Assembly: GCA_001516025.1 (NCBI GenBank)
Contig: LOEU01000035.1
Location: 62,001-126,000 of the forward strand
From: a bacterium BRH_c32
GTDB lineage: Bacteria > Bacteroidota > Ignavibacteria > Ignavibacteriales > Melioribacteraceae
Reading direction: 5' to 3'
DNA: 64,000 nucleotides
The notes under the pieces were generated by a model. The model was given only the letters and a program-made list of their open reading frames with translations. It ran no database searches and had not been told where the DNA came from. Below, piece after piece: positions 19,044 to 28,846 of this stretch (its first letter is position 1; every line of letters starts with the position of its first letter). Position numbers and translations under genes: made by a program.

Positions 19044-20524
19044 TAAAAACAGCAATAATAACGGAAGGATTTAAGCAAACGGGTTATGGACATATAACAC
19101 GCTGCTTATCGTTATATGAGGGACTTAATAAATCAATTTTCGCTCCTCTGCTTTTAGTCAATGGTGATAAGGGTGCCGAGGCACTTCTTAATAAATCTAA
19201 TTATAAAATTATTAATTGGTTGGAAAATCCAGAATCTATTCTCGATTTATTAAGCGGGTATTATATTGCTATAATCGATTCATATCTTGTAAATGAAAAA
19301 TTTTATAAAGCAGTAATGAAAAAAGTTTCTATCCCGGTTTATATAGACGATAATAAAAGAATCGTTTATCCCGCAGGAATAATTATAAATGGGACTATCG
19401 GAAGTGAAAATTTTCAATATCCAAGGAAAGAACAAAATTTCGGAAAAGGGAGGAAAGAATATCTCCTCGGTTCTAAATATATTCCCCTTAGAAAAGAGTT
19501 CCGGCAAACGAGCGATAGAAAAATTAAGAAAGAGATTAAAAATATACTCGTTACTTTCGGCGGGCAGGATATAAGAAATCTCGCTCCTGAAGTATTAAAG
19601 ATGCTTCAAAAAGAATTTCCAAATATTAAAAAGACGATAGTTTCAGGAAGCGGTGCAACGAATCTGAAAACTCTTGAAAAACTTAAAGATAAACAAACAG
19701 AAATATATTCGGCTGCCTCGGCAGCAAAAATGAGATCACTTATGAAAAAGAGTGATTTATCAATATCGGCAGCGGGGCAGACGCTTTACGAACTTGCGGC
19801 TACCGGTACTCCAACTATTGCAGTGATTGTTGCCGATAATCAGATCAATAATGTTAAAGGGTGGATTAAAAACAGTTTTCTTACGAACGTATTCCATTTT
19901 AAAGATAAAAATTTATTAGGATCGATTAAGAAGGAGATTCAAATATTATCCGATACAGATTTAAGAATATTATTAAGTTGTTCGGGAATACGCAATGTGG
20001 ATGGCAAAGGAGTAGATAGAATCACCACGCGATTGAAAGAAAAATATTTTGAAAAAGAAGAGCTATATTTTAGAAAAGCTACAATGCAAGATTCTAAAAA
20101 TATTTATGAACTTTCTAATGAAGAGATAGTAAGAGCCAATTCAATTAATCCCGAACCGATTAAATGGGGATATCATCAAGAATGGTTTAATAAACGCCTT
20201 AAAGACAAAAACTATCTATTTTTATTGGCTTGTGATAAAGATGATAATATAGCAGGACAGATTAAATACGATATTGAAAAAAATAAAGCAGTTGTAGGAA
20301 TAAGCATTTCGCCTGATCATCGAGGGAAAGGATATGCTTCAAAAATGTTGATTAACTCAGCGGCGATATTAAAAGAGCATCGAATAAATACAGAAGAAAT
20401 TATTGCATATATTAAAGAAGAAAATATATCTTCGATAAAATCGTTTGAAAAAGCGGGCTATCAATTATCGGGCAAAGAATTTATTAACGAGAATGAATAT
20501 CTAAAGTATATATATGAGTTTTAA
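19040..20524 (+). CDS. pseG: PseG-PseH fusion: UDP-sugar hydrolase plus GNAT acetyltransferase
   Basis: Two consecutive pathway enzymes lie in one open frame. Residues 1 to about 335 are a PseG hydrolase of GT-B fold with the catalytic-His loop GYGHITRC near the start, LVTFGGQDIRNL, and AAGQTLYELAATGTP. Residues 340-494 are a complete GNAT domain with the acetyl-CoA loop DHRGKGYASKML (about 426-437) and SIKSFEKAGY, matching the PseH role of N-acetylating the PseC product. PseH acts just before PseG, so the fusion could channel the intermediate. No separate pseH was found. The frame is continuous with no internal stop at the junction (about 20055). ATGA overlap with pseC. Confidence 0.9.
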   Translation: MIKTAIITEGFKQTGYGHITRCLSLYEGLNKSIFAPLLLVNGDKGAEALLNKSNYKIINWLENPESILDLLSGYYIAIIDSYLVNEKFYKAVMKKVSIPVYIDDNKRIVYPAGIIINGTIGSENFQYPRKEQNFGKGRKEYLLGSKYIPLRKEFRQTSDRKIKKEIKNILVTFGGQDIRNLAPEVLKMLQKEFPNIKKTIVSGSGATNLKTLEKLKDKQTEIYSAASAAKMRSLMKKSDLSISAAGQTLYELAATGTPTIAVIVADNQINNVKGWIKNSFLTNVFHFKDKNLLGSIKKEIQILSDTDLRILLSCSGIRNVDGKGVDRITTRLKEKYFEKEELYFRKATMQDSKNIYELSNEEIVRANSINPEPIKWGYHQEWFNKRLKDKNYLFLLACDKDDNIAGQIKYDIEKNKAVVGISISPDHRGKGYASKMLINSAAILKEHRINTEEIIAYIKEENISSIKSFEKAGYQLSGKEFINENEYLKYIYEF

Positions 20525-21563
20525 AATTGGGAAAAATGAAATAGGTGAAGGGAAGCCGGTTTTCATAATCGCCGAGCTTTCTGCTAATCATGGCGGCGAT
20601 ATTGAAATCGCTTTGAATTCGTTAAAGGCAATGAAAGATGCCGGTGCCGATGCAGTTAAGCTTCAGACCTACACCGCCGATACACTCACGATCGATTCAA
20701 ACAAGGATGATTTTAAAATTCATCATGGTACAATTTGGGATGGAATCACTCTCTATAAATTATATAAAGAAGCATATACACCATGGGAATGGCAGCCGAA
20801 GATAAAGCAGGCGGCGAATGATCTCGGACTTGAATGCTTCTCCTCTCCGTTCGATAAAAGTGCAGTCGATTTTCTCGAAAAGATGAATGTTCCGGCATAT
20901 AAAATTGCCTCGTTTGAAATTACCGATATTCCACTGATTGAATATGCTGCATCGAAGGGGAAACCTATAATTATTTCTACAGGTATTGCGGAGATGAGCG
21001 ATATTGAAGAAGCATTAAAAGCATGCCACAGTGTCGAAAATAATGATATAGCACTTTTAAAGTGTACTTCGTCATATCCCGCTCCGATGGAAGAGATAAA
21101 TCTAATAACTATTCCCGATATGAAGAATCGGTTTAATGTTGAGGTAGGACTTTCCGATCATACCCTAGGATTTACTATATCGGCTGCGGCTGTCGCACTC
21201 GGAGCCGTAATTATTGAAAAGCATTTTATATTAGATAAATCGATTGGCGGACCCGATGCATCATTTTCTCTCACTCCCGATGAATTTAAGCTAATGGTTA
21301 ATTCGGTGCGTGATACAGAAAAAGCATTAGGAAGTGTTCGCTATGAATTAAGCAATAAAACAAAATCAAGCAGAGCATTTTCTCGTTCTTTATATATCAT
21401 TAAAGATATTAAAGAAGGTGAACTCTTTAGCGAAGAGAATATTAAATCGATTCGTCCCGGATTCGGAATGCATCCCCGACATCTAAAAGAAATTTTAGGC
21501 AAGAGGGCTAAATGCAATATAGAAAAAGGTTCTCGATTGATTTGGGATTTAGTTAATGAATAA
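20514..21563 (+). CDS. pseI: Pseudaminic acid synthase, PseI
   Basis: This NeuB-family enzyme condenses the 6-deoxy-AltdiNAc product of PseG with phosphoenolpyruvate to make pseudaminic acid. The 349-residue protein has IAELSANHGGDIE at the N-terminus, GADAVKLQTYTADT, KCTSSYPAP, and GLSDHTLG with EKHF. A C-terminal SAF (antifreeze-like) domain runs from about 285 to the end (SLYIIKDIKEGE, GFGMHPRHL). It overlaps both neighbours by a few bases. Confidence 0.94.
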   Translation: MSFKIGKNEIGEGKPVFIIAELSANHGGDIEIALNSLKAMKDAGADAVKLQTYTADTLTIDSNKDDFKIHHGTIWDGITLYKLYKEAYTPWEWQPKIKQAANDLGLECFSSPFDKSAVDFLEKMNVPAYKIASFEITDIPLIEYAASKGKPIIISTGIAEMSDIEEALKACHSVENNDIALLKCTSSYPAPMEEINLITIPDMKNRFNVEVGLSDHTLGFTISAAAVALGAVIIEKHFILDKSIGGPDASFSLTPDEFKLMVNSVRDTEKALGSVRYELSNKTKSSRAFSRSLYIIKDIKEGELFSEENIKSIRPGFGMHPRHLKEILGKRAKCNIEKGSRLIWDLVNE

Positions 21564-22284
21564 AGTAGTAATCGTTCAGGCGCGTCTCGGCTCTACAAGG
21601 CTTCCTTCTAAAGTCTTAAAAGAACTTTCGGGAAAACCCGTTTTATATCATGTGTTGAAGAGGATTAAAAAGGCAAAGTTAGTTGATAATATTGTTATTG
21701 CTACGACTGATTTAGACAGCGATGAACCATTGGTAGAATATCTTAGAGAGAACAAAATAAATTATTATAGAGGCAGCTCCGAAGATGTGCTTTCGCGTTA
21801 TTACGAAACTGCACTTCAATATAAAGCTGATATAATTATTCGTATCACTTCCGACTGCCCATTAATAGACCCGAATGTAATAGATGAGATTATCAAAATA
21901 TATTTAGAAGATAATAAATATGATTATGTAAGCAATACATTAATGAGGAGTTTCCCACGCGGACTGGATGTTGAATTATTTACGTTTGGGGCTCTTAAAA
22001 AATGTTTCCTAAAAGCCGAACAGAAATGGGAAAGGGAGCATGTAACTCCCTATATATATACCAATCGTGATCTTTTTAGCGTTTATAATTTTGCAAATAA
22101 AACTGATTTATCATTTTTTCGCTGGACTTTAGATACACCCGAAGATTATCAATTAATAAAAGAGATTTACGATTCTCTTTATAACGAAAACAAAATATTT
22201 ACAACCCAGGAAGTTGTTTCTCTATTTAGCAATCGTCCCGAATTAATCGATATAAATAAACATATTGAACAGAAAAAATTATAA
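21556..22284 (+). CDS. spsF: SpsF-type cytidylyltransferase, likely CMP-Pse synthetase
   Basis: This 242-residue nucleotidyltransferase has [17 protein letters not shown] at the N-terminus, the signature of the SpsF/acylneuraminate cytidylyltransferase-like group rather than the IPARGGSKRIP form of classical Pse[16 protein letters not shown] and FPRGLDVE follow the family pattern. It is last in the Pse operon, where CMP activation is the only missing step, so PseF function is inferred from position. It ends convergent to prfA with a 6-base overlap. Confidence 0.82.
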   Translation: MNKVVIVQARLGSTRLPSKVLKELSGKPVLYHVLKRIKKAKLVDNIVIATTDLDSDEPLVEYLRENKINYYRGSSEDVLSRYYETALQYKADIIIRITSDCPLIDPNVIDEIIKIYLEDNKYDYVSNTLMRSFPRGLDVELFTFGALKKCFLKAEQKWEREHVTPYIYTNRDLFSVYNFANKTDLSFFRWTLDTPEDYQLIKEIYDSLYNENKIFTTQEVVSLFSNRPELIDINKHIEQKKL

Positions 22285-23358
22285 AATATTTTCTTGATTA
22301 AGTTTCTCTAATCGATCAGCAGTTTTTAGCTGTTCAATTAATTCGCCTATATCACCTTCCATAATATTTGAAAGATTATAAAGAGTTAATCCTATTCTAT
22401 GGTCAGTTACTCTATTCTGCGGAAAATTATAGGTTCTGATTTTATCACTTCTATCACCGCTCTTTACCATTAATTTTCTTACGGCAGCAATTTCACTATT
22501 TTGTTCACGCTGTTTCAAATCATATAGACGAGATACCAAAACTTTCATTGCTTTCTGTCGGTTTTTTAATTGAGAGCGTTCGTCTTGGCATTGAACCACC
22601 ATTCCCGTTGGAAGGTGAGTAATACGAATAGCAGTTTCCACTTTATTAACGTTCTGACCGCCTGCGCCGCCGCTTCGATAAACGTCAATTCTAAGATCAG
22701 CGGGATTAATATCCACTGCCACTTCTTCGACTTCGGGCATTACTACAACGCTTGCAGCGGATGTATGAATTCTACCGTTTGCTTCAGTTGCCGGAACTCT
22801 TTGAACACGATGAACTCCGCTTTCGTATTTTAAATCGGCATAAACACCTTGACCCGTGAGGCTCATAACAACTTCTTTAAGTCCTCCCACTCCGGTATCG
22901 TTGATATCGATAATTTCTTTTTTCCAACCTTTGACTTCTGCATGTCGTGAATACATTCTATAAAGATCAGCCGCAAAAAGTCCCGCTTCATCTCCTCCTG
23001 TACCTGCACGAATTTCCATAATAACATCTTTATCATCATCGGGATCTTTCGGAATCAGAAGAAATTTTATCTTCTCTTCCATAGCATTCTTTTTTTCTTT
23101 TAGCTCTTCGAGTTCGTTTTCAGCAATTTCATGAAATTCTTTATCATCGGTTGATTCTAGAATTTCTTCGTTGCCTTTAATATTATTGATTAATTTTTCG
23201 TATTCATCACAAGCTGCTACGATCTCAATTAATTCGCTTCTTTCGCGGCTAAGACTTATGATTCTTGATTGGTCAGATAATACGGCCGGATCGGATAACT
23301 GCTCGGTTATCTTCTCGAATTTGTTTTTAAGTCCTCTTAATTTTTCTATAAACTCCAT
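22279..23358 (-). CDS. prfA: Peptide chain release factor 1
   Basis: This class I release factor recognises UAA and UAG and triggers peptide release. The 359-residue protein carries the RF1-type anticodon motif PAT (in [14 protein letters not shown], where RF2 has SPF) and the catalytic [31 protein letters not shown] is also intact. It is a single-copy-looking housekeeping gene, not part of the glycan operon despite the 6-base convergent overlap. Confidence 0.97.
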   Translation of the reverse strand: MEFIEKLRGLKNKFEKITEQLSDPAVLSDQSRIISLSRERSELIEIVAACDEYEKLINNIKGNEEILESTDDKEFHEIAENELEELKEKKNAMEEKIKFLLIPKDPDDDKDVIMEIRAGTGGDEAGLFAADLYRMYSRHAEVKGWKKEIIDINDTGVGGLKEVVMSLTGQGVYADLKYESGVHRVQRVPATEANGRIHTSAASVVVMPEVEEVAVDINPADLRIDVYRSGGAGGQNVNKVETAIRITHLPTGMVVQCQDERSQLKNRQKAMKVLVSRLYDLKQREQNSEIAAVRKLMVKSGDRSDKIRTYNFPQNRVTDHRIGLTLYNLSNIMEGDIGELIEQLKTADRLEKLNQENIL

Positions 23359-23528
23359 CTATTCCTCTTTTTCAGGTGTCAAAAATAGCCAAATTACATC
23401 TTAAAAGCTAAAGCGCTTTTTATGACATCTTTTTACAATCTCTTACTTTACTATGACAACTTGCCACAGAACCTATTAGTCTAAAGTAATGAAAACAAAA
23501 TATATTTATCATTTATCAGGGGGTTGTA

Positions 23529-23936
23529 ATGAAAAAGTTAGTTCTTAGTTTAGTCGCTATTTTATTGTTAGTCAATTTTACTTATGCTAATACAGACTTT
23601 ACCGATGGCATAAAGAAAAACGCAATTGCTTCATTAGTAATAGGAATTAAGTCAGATAATATGGGACTCAAAAGAAACTGCATCTATTTCGCGGGCAAGT
23701 ATAAGATAGCCGAAACTACCGATGCATTGATCGCCGAGCTTGATAAAACAGATAACGCCAAATTAAAAGTTTTGATCGCACTCTCTTTATATATGATCGG
23801 TGAAGAAGAAGGTATTGATGCCGTTTATAAATTAGCTAATAGAGAAAATGATAATTATGTCAAGAGAATGGCTAAAGCTATTATTGATGAATATAACGAT
23901 AGTAAAAGCGCAAATTATGCTTCTGTTTCAAAATAA
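23529..23936 (+). CDS. Small exported HEAT-repeat-like protein
   Basis: This 135-residue protein has a clear signal peptide (about residues 1-20, ending near TYA). The mature part is all-helical in appearance with two or three HEAT/PBS-like helical pairs, such as RNCIYFAGKYKIAETTDALIAEL and KVLIALSLYMIGEEEGIDAVY read as paired helices. AGGGGG precedes the ATG. Function unknown; it probably mediates protein contacts in the periplasm. Confidence 0.7.
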   Translation: MKKLVLSLVAILLLVNFTYANTDFTDGIKKNAIASLVIGIKSDNMGLKRNCIYFAGKYKIAETTDALIAELDKTDNAKLKVLIALSLYMIGEEEGIDAVYKLANRENDNYVKRMAKAIIDEYNDSKSANYASVSK

Positions 23937-24115
23937 CGAATTCATATTCATAAGTTAATCGGAATGTTAAAATAATATTCATGAAACAATTTTACTAATA
24001 TGTTTTTTGCAATAAGATATTCCATTACAAAAATTTACATTTTTTTACAATGCGGTTATTAGTTTGAAGAAAAAAAATAGTTATGTTTTGCTTAATTATT
24101 TAATTGAGTACTAAA

Positions 24116-25171
24116 ATGAAAATCAAGAAAAAATATTGGTCGATTTCGGCTCTATGTCTTTACCTGATTGTATTTGCAGGCATTACAAATGGACAAAATC
24201 AAAATGATATGCGTCGCTTGATTAATCTGAAAGGGGAATGGAAATTTTCAATCGGCGATAATCCTGACTGGGCAAAACCGGAATTGAATGACTTCGATTG
24301 GGAACGAATTAAAGTTCCCAACGCTTGGGAGAATGAAGGATTCAATGGTTATAACGGTTACGCATGGTATAGAAAAAAAATTGAAATTAAGGGTGATTTG
24401 AAAGCGAGTAGCCTTTATTTATCTCTCGGCAGAATAGATGACGTTGATGAAGTGTATTTTAATGGAATCAAAATTGGATTCACAGGGAAATTTCCGCCCA
24501 TTTACCAAACCGCATATTACGCACTGAGGTTATATAAAATTCCTTCGGAATTAATTAAATATGATAAAGAAAATAGTATAGCTGTTAGAGTCTATGATGC
24601 TGAAATGGATGGAGGAATTCTTGAAGGTAATATCGGAATATTAGAAAATATTAATGAAATGAATTTGGATTACTCTCTTCCGAATATTTGGAAATTTAGT
24701 TCGAGCGATAATTTGACATGGAAAGATATCTCTTACAATGATTCCTTGTGGGAGGATATTATGGTTCCAATGCATTGGGAAGACTGCGGATATAAGGATT
24801 ATGATGGATATGGATGGTACAGAATTAAATTCAATTTACCGTCTAATTTGAAGAATAAAAATTTAGTATTGGTGCTCGGAAAAATTGATGACGTGGATGA
24901 AACGTATCTAAACGGAAAATTTATCGGTTCTACCGGAAGCAGAGATGATATGCGTCAATCATATAGCCAATTCCGTGGATATTATTTAAATGCGGGAGAC
25001 TTAAAATTCGATCAAGAAAATGTTTTAGCGATAAGAGTATATGACGGTATGCAAGGAGGCGGAATCTATGAAGGACCGATCGGATTTATTTCGCAGGATA
25101 AATACACTAAATTCTGGCGTGATCGAAAATCTAAATCCAAAAAATCATTTTGGGATCGGTTCTTCGATTAA
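24116..25171 (+). CDS. Secreted protein with tandem galactose-binding-like domains
   Basis: A signal peptide is followed by two homologous jelly-roll units of about 140 residues (roughly 30-175 and 185-325). Each unit has a W-K-F start, a V-P-x-x-W-E segment, a GY-x-WYR strand and L-G-[RK]-IDDVDE-x-Y-x-NG. This is the sugar-binding N-terminal domain of GH2 enzymes or sialate esterases, but no catalytic domain follows. The two repeats look like an internal duplication. I took the ATG at 24116; a TTG four codons earlier is possible. It may bind a surface glycan, but the ligand is unknown. Confidence 0.75.
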   Translation: MKIKKKYWSISALCLYLIVFAGITNGQNQNDMRRLINLKGEWKFSIGDNPDWAKPELNDFDWERIKVPNAWENEGFNGYNGYAWYRKKIEIKGDLKASSLYLSLGRIDDVDEVYFNGIKIGFTGKFPPIYQTAYYALRLYKIPSELIKYDKENSIAVRVYDAEMDGGILEGNIGILENINEMNLDYSLPNIWKFSSSDNLTWKDISYNDSLWEDIMVPMHWEDCGYKDYDGYGWYRIKFNLPSNLKNKNLVLVLGKIDDVDETYLNGKFIGSTGSRDDMRQSYSQFRGYYLNAGDLKFDQENVLAIRVYDGMQGGGIYEGPIGFISQDKYTKFWRDRKSKSKKSFWDRFFD

Positions 25172-25259
25172 ATATTATTATAAATTAAAGAATCTATACT
25201 ATATATATGGCTCCATTTATATAAATTTACACGTAATTTATTTTTAAATTAGGTGTAAT

Positions 25260-26822
25260 ATGAAAAAGATGCTATTTGTTCTTCTGATAGTTTCTGCTAT
25301 AAAAGTAATCCCGCAATCTATTATAGATAAAAAAGTAAATGAAGAAAATTTGAAAGCCACTCTCGAATTTTTGGCTTCTGATGCCTTGGAGGGAAGAGAG
25401 ACCGCATCAAATGCCGAAAAGGTATCCGCTCTCTATCTTGCTACAACGTTAAAAAAATATGGTATTGAACCCTTCGGTGACGATGGAACTTATTTTCAAA
25501 AGTTTGATGTCTCGGTAGAAAAATTTGAATCAACCTCTAAATTAATGCTTACAGACAGCAAAGGAACAGTAATAAAAGAATTATTCCCCGCAGAAGATTT
25601 CGGGAGATTTTCGCGTTCGTATCCCGATCCATTGTTTTCTAATCAAAGCACAAAATTAATTTTTGCAGGATATGGAATAACTGCTCCCGAATATAATTAT
25701 GATGATTATAGGGATATTGATGTAAAAGGAAAGACAGTTGTTTTATTAATGGATGAACCGGATAATAAAGATGAGGCATTTTTTGAAGGGAATAAAAAAA
25801 CAAAATATTCAGAATCCGATTATAAAGCAGAAAATGCGGCATCAAAAGGAGCTTTAGGAGTAATTGTTATTTCTAATCCGGAATATTTCGCTTATTGGAA
25901 TATGTTTAAGAAATTTACAATGTCAGAAAGTATTTCCATTTATAATAAAGAAAAGGCGCATTCGAAAACGATTCCAATAATAGCTTTGAGCAAAGCAGTA
26001 ACCGAGATTTTATTAGAAAACGAAGAATTTACTCTCGATCAAATAATGGAATATAAAAAGAGCGGTAAGACTCCGGCACCTTTTGAATTAGATAAAAAGT
26101 TGGATTATAAGCTTGATATCTATTCAAAGATAAAAAAAGCAGAGAACGTAATCGGTGTAATTAAAGGCAATGATAAAAAACTTGCCAATGAATTTGTGGT
26201 CTTAAGCGCTCATTACGATCATATCGGAACCGATAGCGAAGGCATTGTAAATAATGGTGCCGATGATGATGGTTCGGGTACTGTTAGTATTCTTGAAGCA
26301 GGAAGAGTTCTTTCACTAAAAAAAGATAATGACCGTTCAATAGTAATTGCGTTTCATACCGGCGAAGAGAAGGGATTACTCGGCTCGGGTTACCTTACAT
26401 CTAACGCTCCTTTTGTAAAAGATATTATTGCAAATATAAATATGGATATGGTTGGAAGAGAAGCGGAAGATTCTATTCATTGTATAGGAGCCGATAAATT
26501 AAGCAAAAAATTCGCTCAATTAGTAGAAAAGGTAAATAAGAAAACGGTTAATATGGTTCTTGACTATAAATATAACGATCCAAATGATCCGAATAAATTT
26601 TATTATCGCAGTGATCATTATAATTATGCAAAGAAAGGGATCCCGATCGTGTTCTTTTTTGATGATATGAAAGTTGATTATCATCAACCGACAGATGACA
26701 TAGAAAAAATTAATTTTAAAAAACTAGGTAAGATTACAACACTTGCATCCGAATTAGCATTGGAAGCTGCAAATATAGAAGAAAGATTCCCGATTGATGT
26801 AAAGGAAAGAGGAGTAGAATAG
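25260..26822 (+). CDS. Secreted M28-family metallopeptidase with PA domain
   Basis: This 520-residue protein has a signal peptide. A PA-domain insert covers about 115-260 and an M28 zinc peptidase about 270-505. The metal and catalytic residues are visible in SAHYDHIG (near 315), NGADDDGSG, HTGEEKGLLGS, NINMDMVGR and VDYHQPTDD. It is probably a periplasmic or outer-surface aminopeptidase. A related protein is encoded at 36830-38464. It precedes the SulP gene by 6 bases and may share its transcript. Confidence 0.9.
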   Translation: MKKMLFVLLIVSAIKVIPQSIIDKKVNEENLKATLEFLASDALEGRETASNAEKVSALYLATTLKKYGIEPFGDDGTYFQKFDVSVEKFESTSKLMLTDSKGTVIKELFPAEDFGRFSRSYPDPLFSNQSTKLIFAGYGITAPEYNYDDYRDIDVKGKTVVLLMDEPDNKDEAFFEGNKKTKYSESDYKAENAASKGALGVIVISNPEYFAYWNMFKKFTMSESISIYNKEKAHSKTIPIIALSKAVTEILLENEEFTLDQIMEYKKSGKTPAPFELDKKLDYKLDIYSKIKKAENVIGVIKGNDKKLANEFVVLSAHYDHIGTDSEGIVNNGADDDGSGTVSILEAGRVLSLKKDNDRSIVIAFHTGEEKGLLGSGYLTSNAPFVKDIIANINMDMVGREAEDSIHCIGADKLSKKFAQLVEKVNKKTVNMVLDYKYNDPNDPNKFYYRSDHYNYAKKGIPIVFFFDDMKVDYHQPTDDIEKINFKKLGKITTLASELALEAANIEERFPIDVKERGVE

Positions 26823-26828
26823 TCAGAA

Positions 26829-28535
26829 ATGCTAAAACCGAAATTTTTTACTACGCTTAAGACTATAACAAAAGAAAGTCTATTGAAAGATGTAAGTGCC
26901 GGATTTATAGTAGGGATAGTAGCATTACCATTAGCAATAGCATTTGGAATAGCATCGGGAGTAACACCCGATAGAGGAATAATCACCGCAATTATCGGCG
27001 GATTTATAGTATCGTTCCTTGGTGGCAGCCGTGTGCAAATCGGCGGACCCACCGGTGCTTTTATTATTATAGTATATGGAATCGTTAATCAATATGGGTT
27101 GAATGGATTAATGATCTCTACAATTATGGCGGGCATTATATTGATGATAATGGGCTTTGCCCGCTTTGGTTCTATTATAAAATTTATTCCATATCCGGTA
27201 GTCGTTGGTTTTACAAGTGGAATTGCGGTAGTGATTTTCTCTTCTCAGATTAATGATCTATTAGGATTAAACATTCAAAAAGTACCTGCGGATTTTATCG
27301 AAAAATGGGAAGTATATTTTTCTAACTTATCTCATTTTAATTACTGGGCATTGATAATTGGCGGTGGATCGTTACTTGTTATGGGTTTCTGGCATAAAGT
27401 ATCAAGAAAGATTCCCGGTTCAATAGTTGTAATAATTTTATCTACTGCAATTGTATCGATATTTAATTTGAATGTAGAGACTATTGGAAGCAGGTTCGGA
27501 GCAATACCAAACACAATACCGATGCCTTCTCTTCCGCAATTTGATTTCGCTTTAATAAAAAGTCTAATAACACCGGCAACAACAATCGCGATACTTGCTG
27601 CAATAGAAGCACTTCTCTCAGCGGTAGTTTCGGATGGTATGATAGGTGGAAGACACCGGTCAAATATGGAGCTTGTGGCTCAAGGTGCGGCAAATATTGT
27701 TTCACCTCTTTTTGGTGGGATACCTGTAACTGGAGCGATCGCCAGAACAGCTACAAACGTGAAAAATGGGGGAAGAACACCCATTGCCGGTATTGTCCAT
27801 TCAATCGTACTTCTATTAATTCTTCTTTTCTTCGGAAAATTGGCTAATTTAATTCCGATGGCTTCTCTTGCTGCTATTCTTGTTGTAGTTTCTTATAATA
27901 TGAGTGAATGGCGCTCATTCAAAAATCTTCTAACAAGTCCGAAGAGCGATGTAATAGTTCTTCTTACGACTTTTTTCCTTACCGTAATTTTTGATTTAAC
28001 AATTGCAATACAAGTAGGAATGGTTCTCGCTGTTTTATTATTTATGCGAAGAATGTCGGAAGTAACTAATATCGGAATTATTACTCGGGAATTAAGAGAT
28101 GAAGAAGATACTAACGACCCCAATTCTATTGCGACAAGAGAGATACCCGAAGGGGTAGAAGTTTTTGAAATCAATGGACCATTTTTCTTTGGAGCGGCCT
28201 CAAAGTTCAAAGATGCAATGCGTGAAGTGGAGAAACCGCCTAAGATTAGAATTGTACGTATGAGAAACGTGAACGTAATTGATGCCACAGGGCTTCATAC
28301 TTTTAGAGAGTTTCTTGATGAATCTAAACGAGACGGTACTTATATAATACTATCGGGAGTCCATGCGCAACCAATTTTTGCCTTCGAGCAGTCGGGTCTT
28401 ATTAAAATTATCGGCGATGAAAATATGTTTGGAAATATTGATGATGCCTTAGATAAGGCAAGAGAGATATTAAATTTGCCAATAAAAGGGAGACCTGAAG
28501 AATTTATCCCATCGGTAAGTAGAGAAACAAAATAA
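26829..28535 (+). CDS. SulP-family anion transporter with STAS domain
   Basis: This 568-residue inner-membrane transporter has about 10-14 membrane helices, the SulP N-terminal block [22 protein letters not shown] and [15 protein letters not shown] cytoplasmic STAS domain (about 440-560) contains [15 protein letters not shown] and [11 protein letters not shown]. Substrates of the family include sulfate, bicarbonate and other anions, and I cannot assign one. No sulfate-assimilation or carbonic-anhydrase gene is nearby. Confidence 0.93.
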   Translation: MLKPKFFTTLKTITKESLLKDVSAGFIVGIVALPLAIAFGIASGVTPDRGIITAIIGGFIVSFLGGSRVQIGGPTGAFIIIVYGIVNQYGLNGLMISTIMAGIILMIMGFARFGSIIKFIPYPVVVGFTSGIAVVIFSSQINDLLGLNIQKVPADFIEKWEVYFSNLSHFNYWALIIGGGSLLVMGFWHKVSRKIPGSIVVIILSTAIVSIFNLNVETIGSRFGAIPNTIPMPSLPQFDFALIKSLITPATTIAILAAIEALLSAVVSDGMIGGRHRSNMELVAQGAANIVSPLFGGIPVTGAIARTATNVKNGGRTPIAGIVHSIVLLLILLFFGKLANLIPMASLAAILVVVSYNMSEWRSFKNLLTSPKSDVIVLLTTFFLTVIFDLTIAIQVGMVLAVLLFMRRMSEVTNIGIITRELRDEEDTNDPNSIATREIPEGVEVFEINGPFFFGAASKFKDAMREVEKPPKIRIVRMRNVNVIDATGLHTFREFLDESKRDGTYIILSGVHAQPIFAFEQSGLIKIIGDENMFGNIDDALDKAREILNLPIKGRPEEFIPSVSRETK

Positions 28536-28545
28536 TTCTATTGAT

Positions 28546-28583
28546 AGTGAACATTTAATTAATTATGTTCACTCAATTTTTTT
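28546..28583 (+). terminator. Intrinsic terminator after the SulP gene
   Basis: A perfect 9-bp stem AGTGAACAT (28546-28554) / ATGTTCACT (28565-28573) with a 10-nt loop is followed by CAA and seven T. It lies 10 bases after the sulP stop and is correctly oriented to end that transcript. Confidence 0.75.
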
Positions 28584-28597
28584 GAAAGGTTTTGCAA

Positions 28598-28699
28598 ATG
28601 CAGACGTCCGGTTATGTTTTTATCTCCTTGGCATGGGGTGCAATTTTATCTTTAACTGCTTTTTGTATTTATAAAATATTAGTCTCAGAGAAAAAGTAA
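28598..28699 (+). CDS. 33-residue single-pass membrane peptide (CcmD-like)
   Basis: An ATG frame of 33 codons ends in TAA. The N-terminal five residues are polar and a hydrophobic helix follows (about 6-28, VFISLAWGAILSLTAFCIY). The tail is KILVSEKK. GAAAGG (28584-28589) gives a ribosome site 8 bases upstream. The pattern resembles CcmD-type or other short inner-membrane proteins, but no cytochrome-maturation genes are adjacent. It sits directly behind the sulP terminator, so it must be read through or have its own promoter. Coding is plausible but unproven. Confidence 0.5.
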   Translation: MQTSGYVFISLAWGAILSLTAFCIYKILVSEKK

Positions 28700-28846
28700 T
28701 TTTTTTGAACTGAATAATTTTATCAAATCTTAACAATTAAATCGGGCATAAATTCGCTCCGATTTCTCCCCTTTTTTCCACATAATTATTTATTTTAATC
28801 GATTACTTTCAAATTTATCTTTAAATATATTTTAGCGGGTTTTTAA

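Noticed and set aside
8883..22284. Interpreting the glycan locus as a flagellin-glycosylation island
   Set aside because: No flagellin, chaperone or motility gene is present. Flippase and YfhO genes suit a surface polysaccharide better.
27893..28288. 131-codon minus-strand frame inside the SulP transporter gene
   Set aside because: It is a shadow of a clear SulP/STAS coding sequence.
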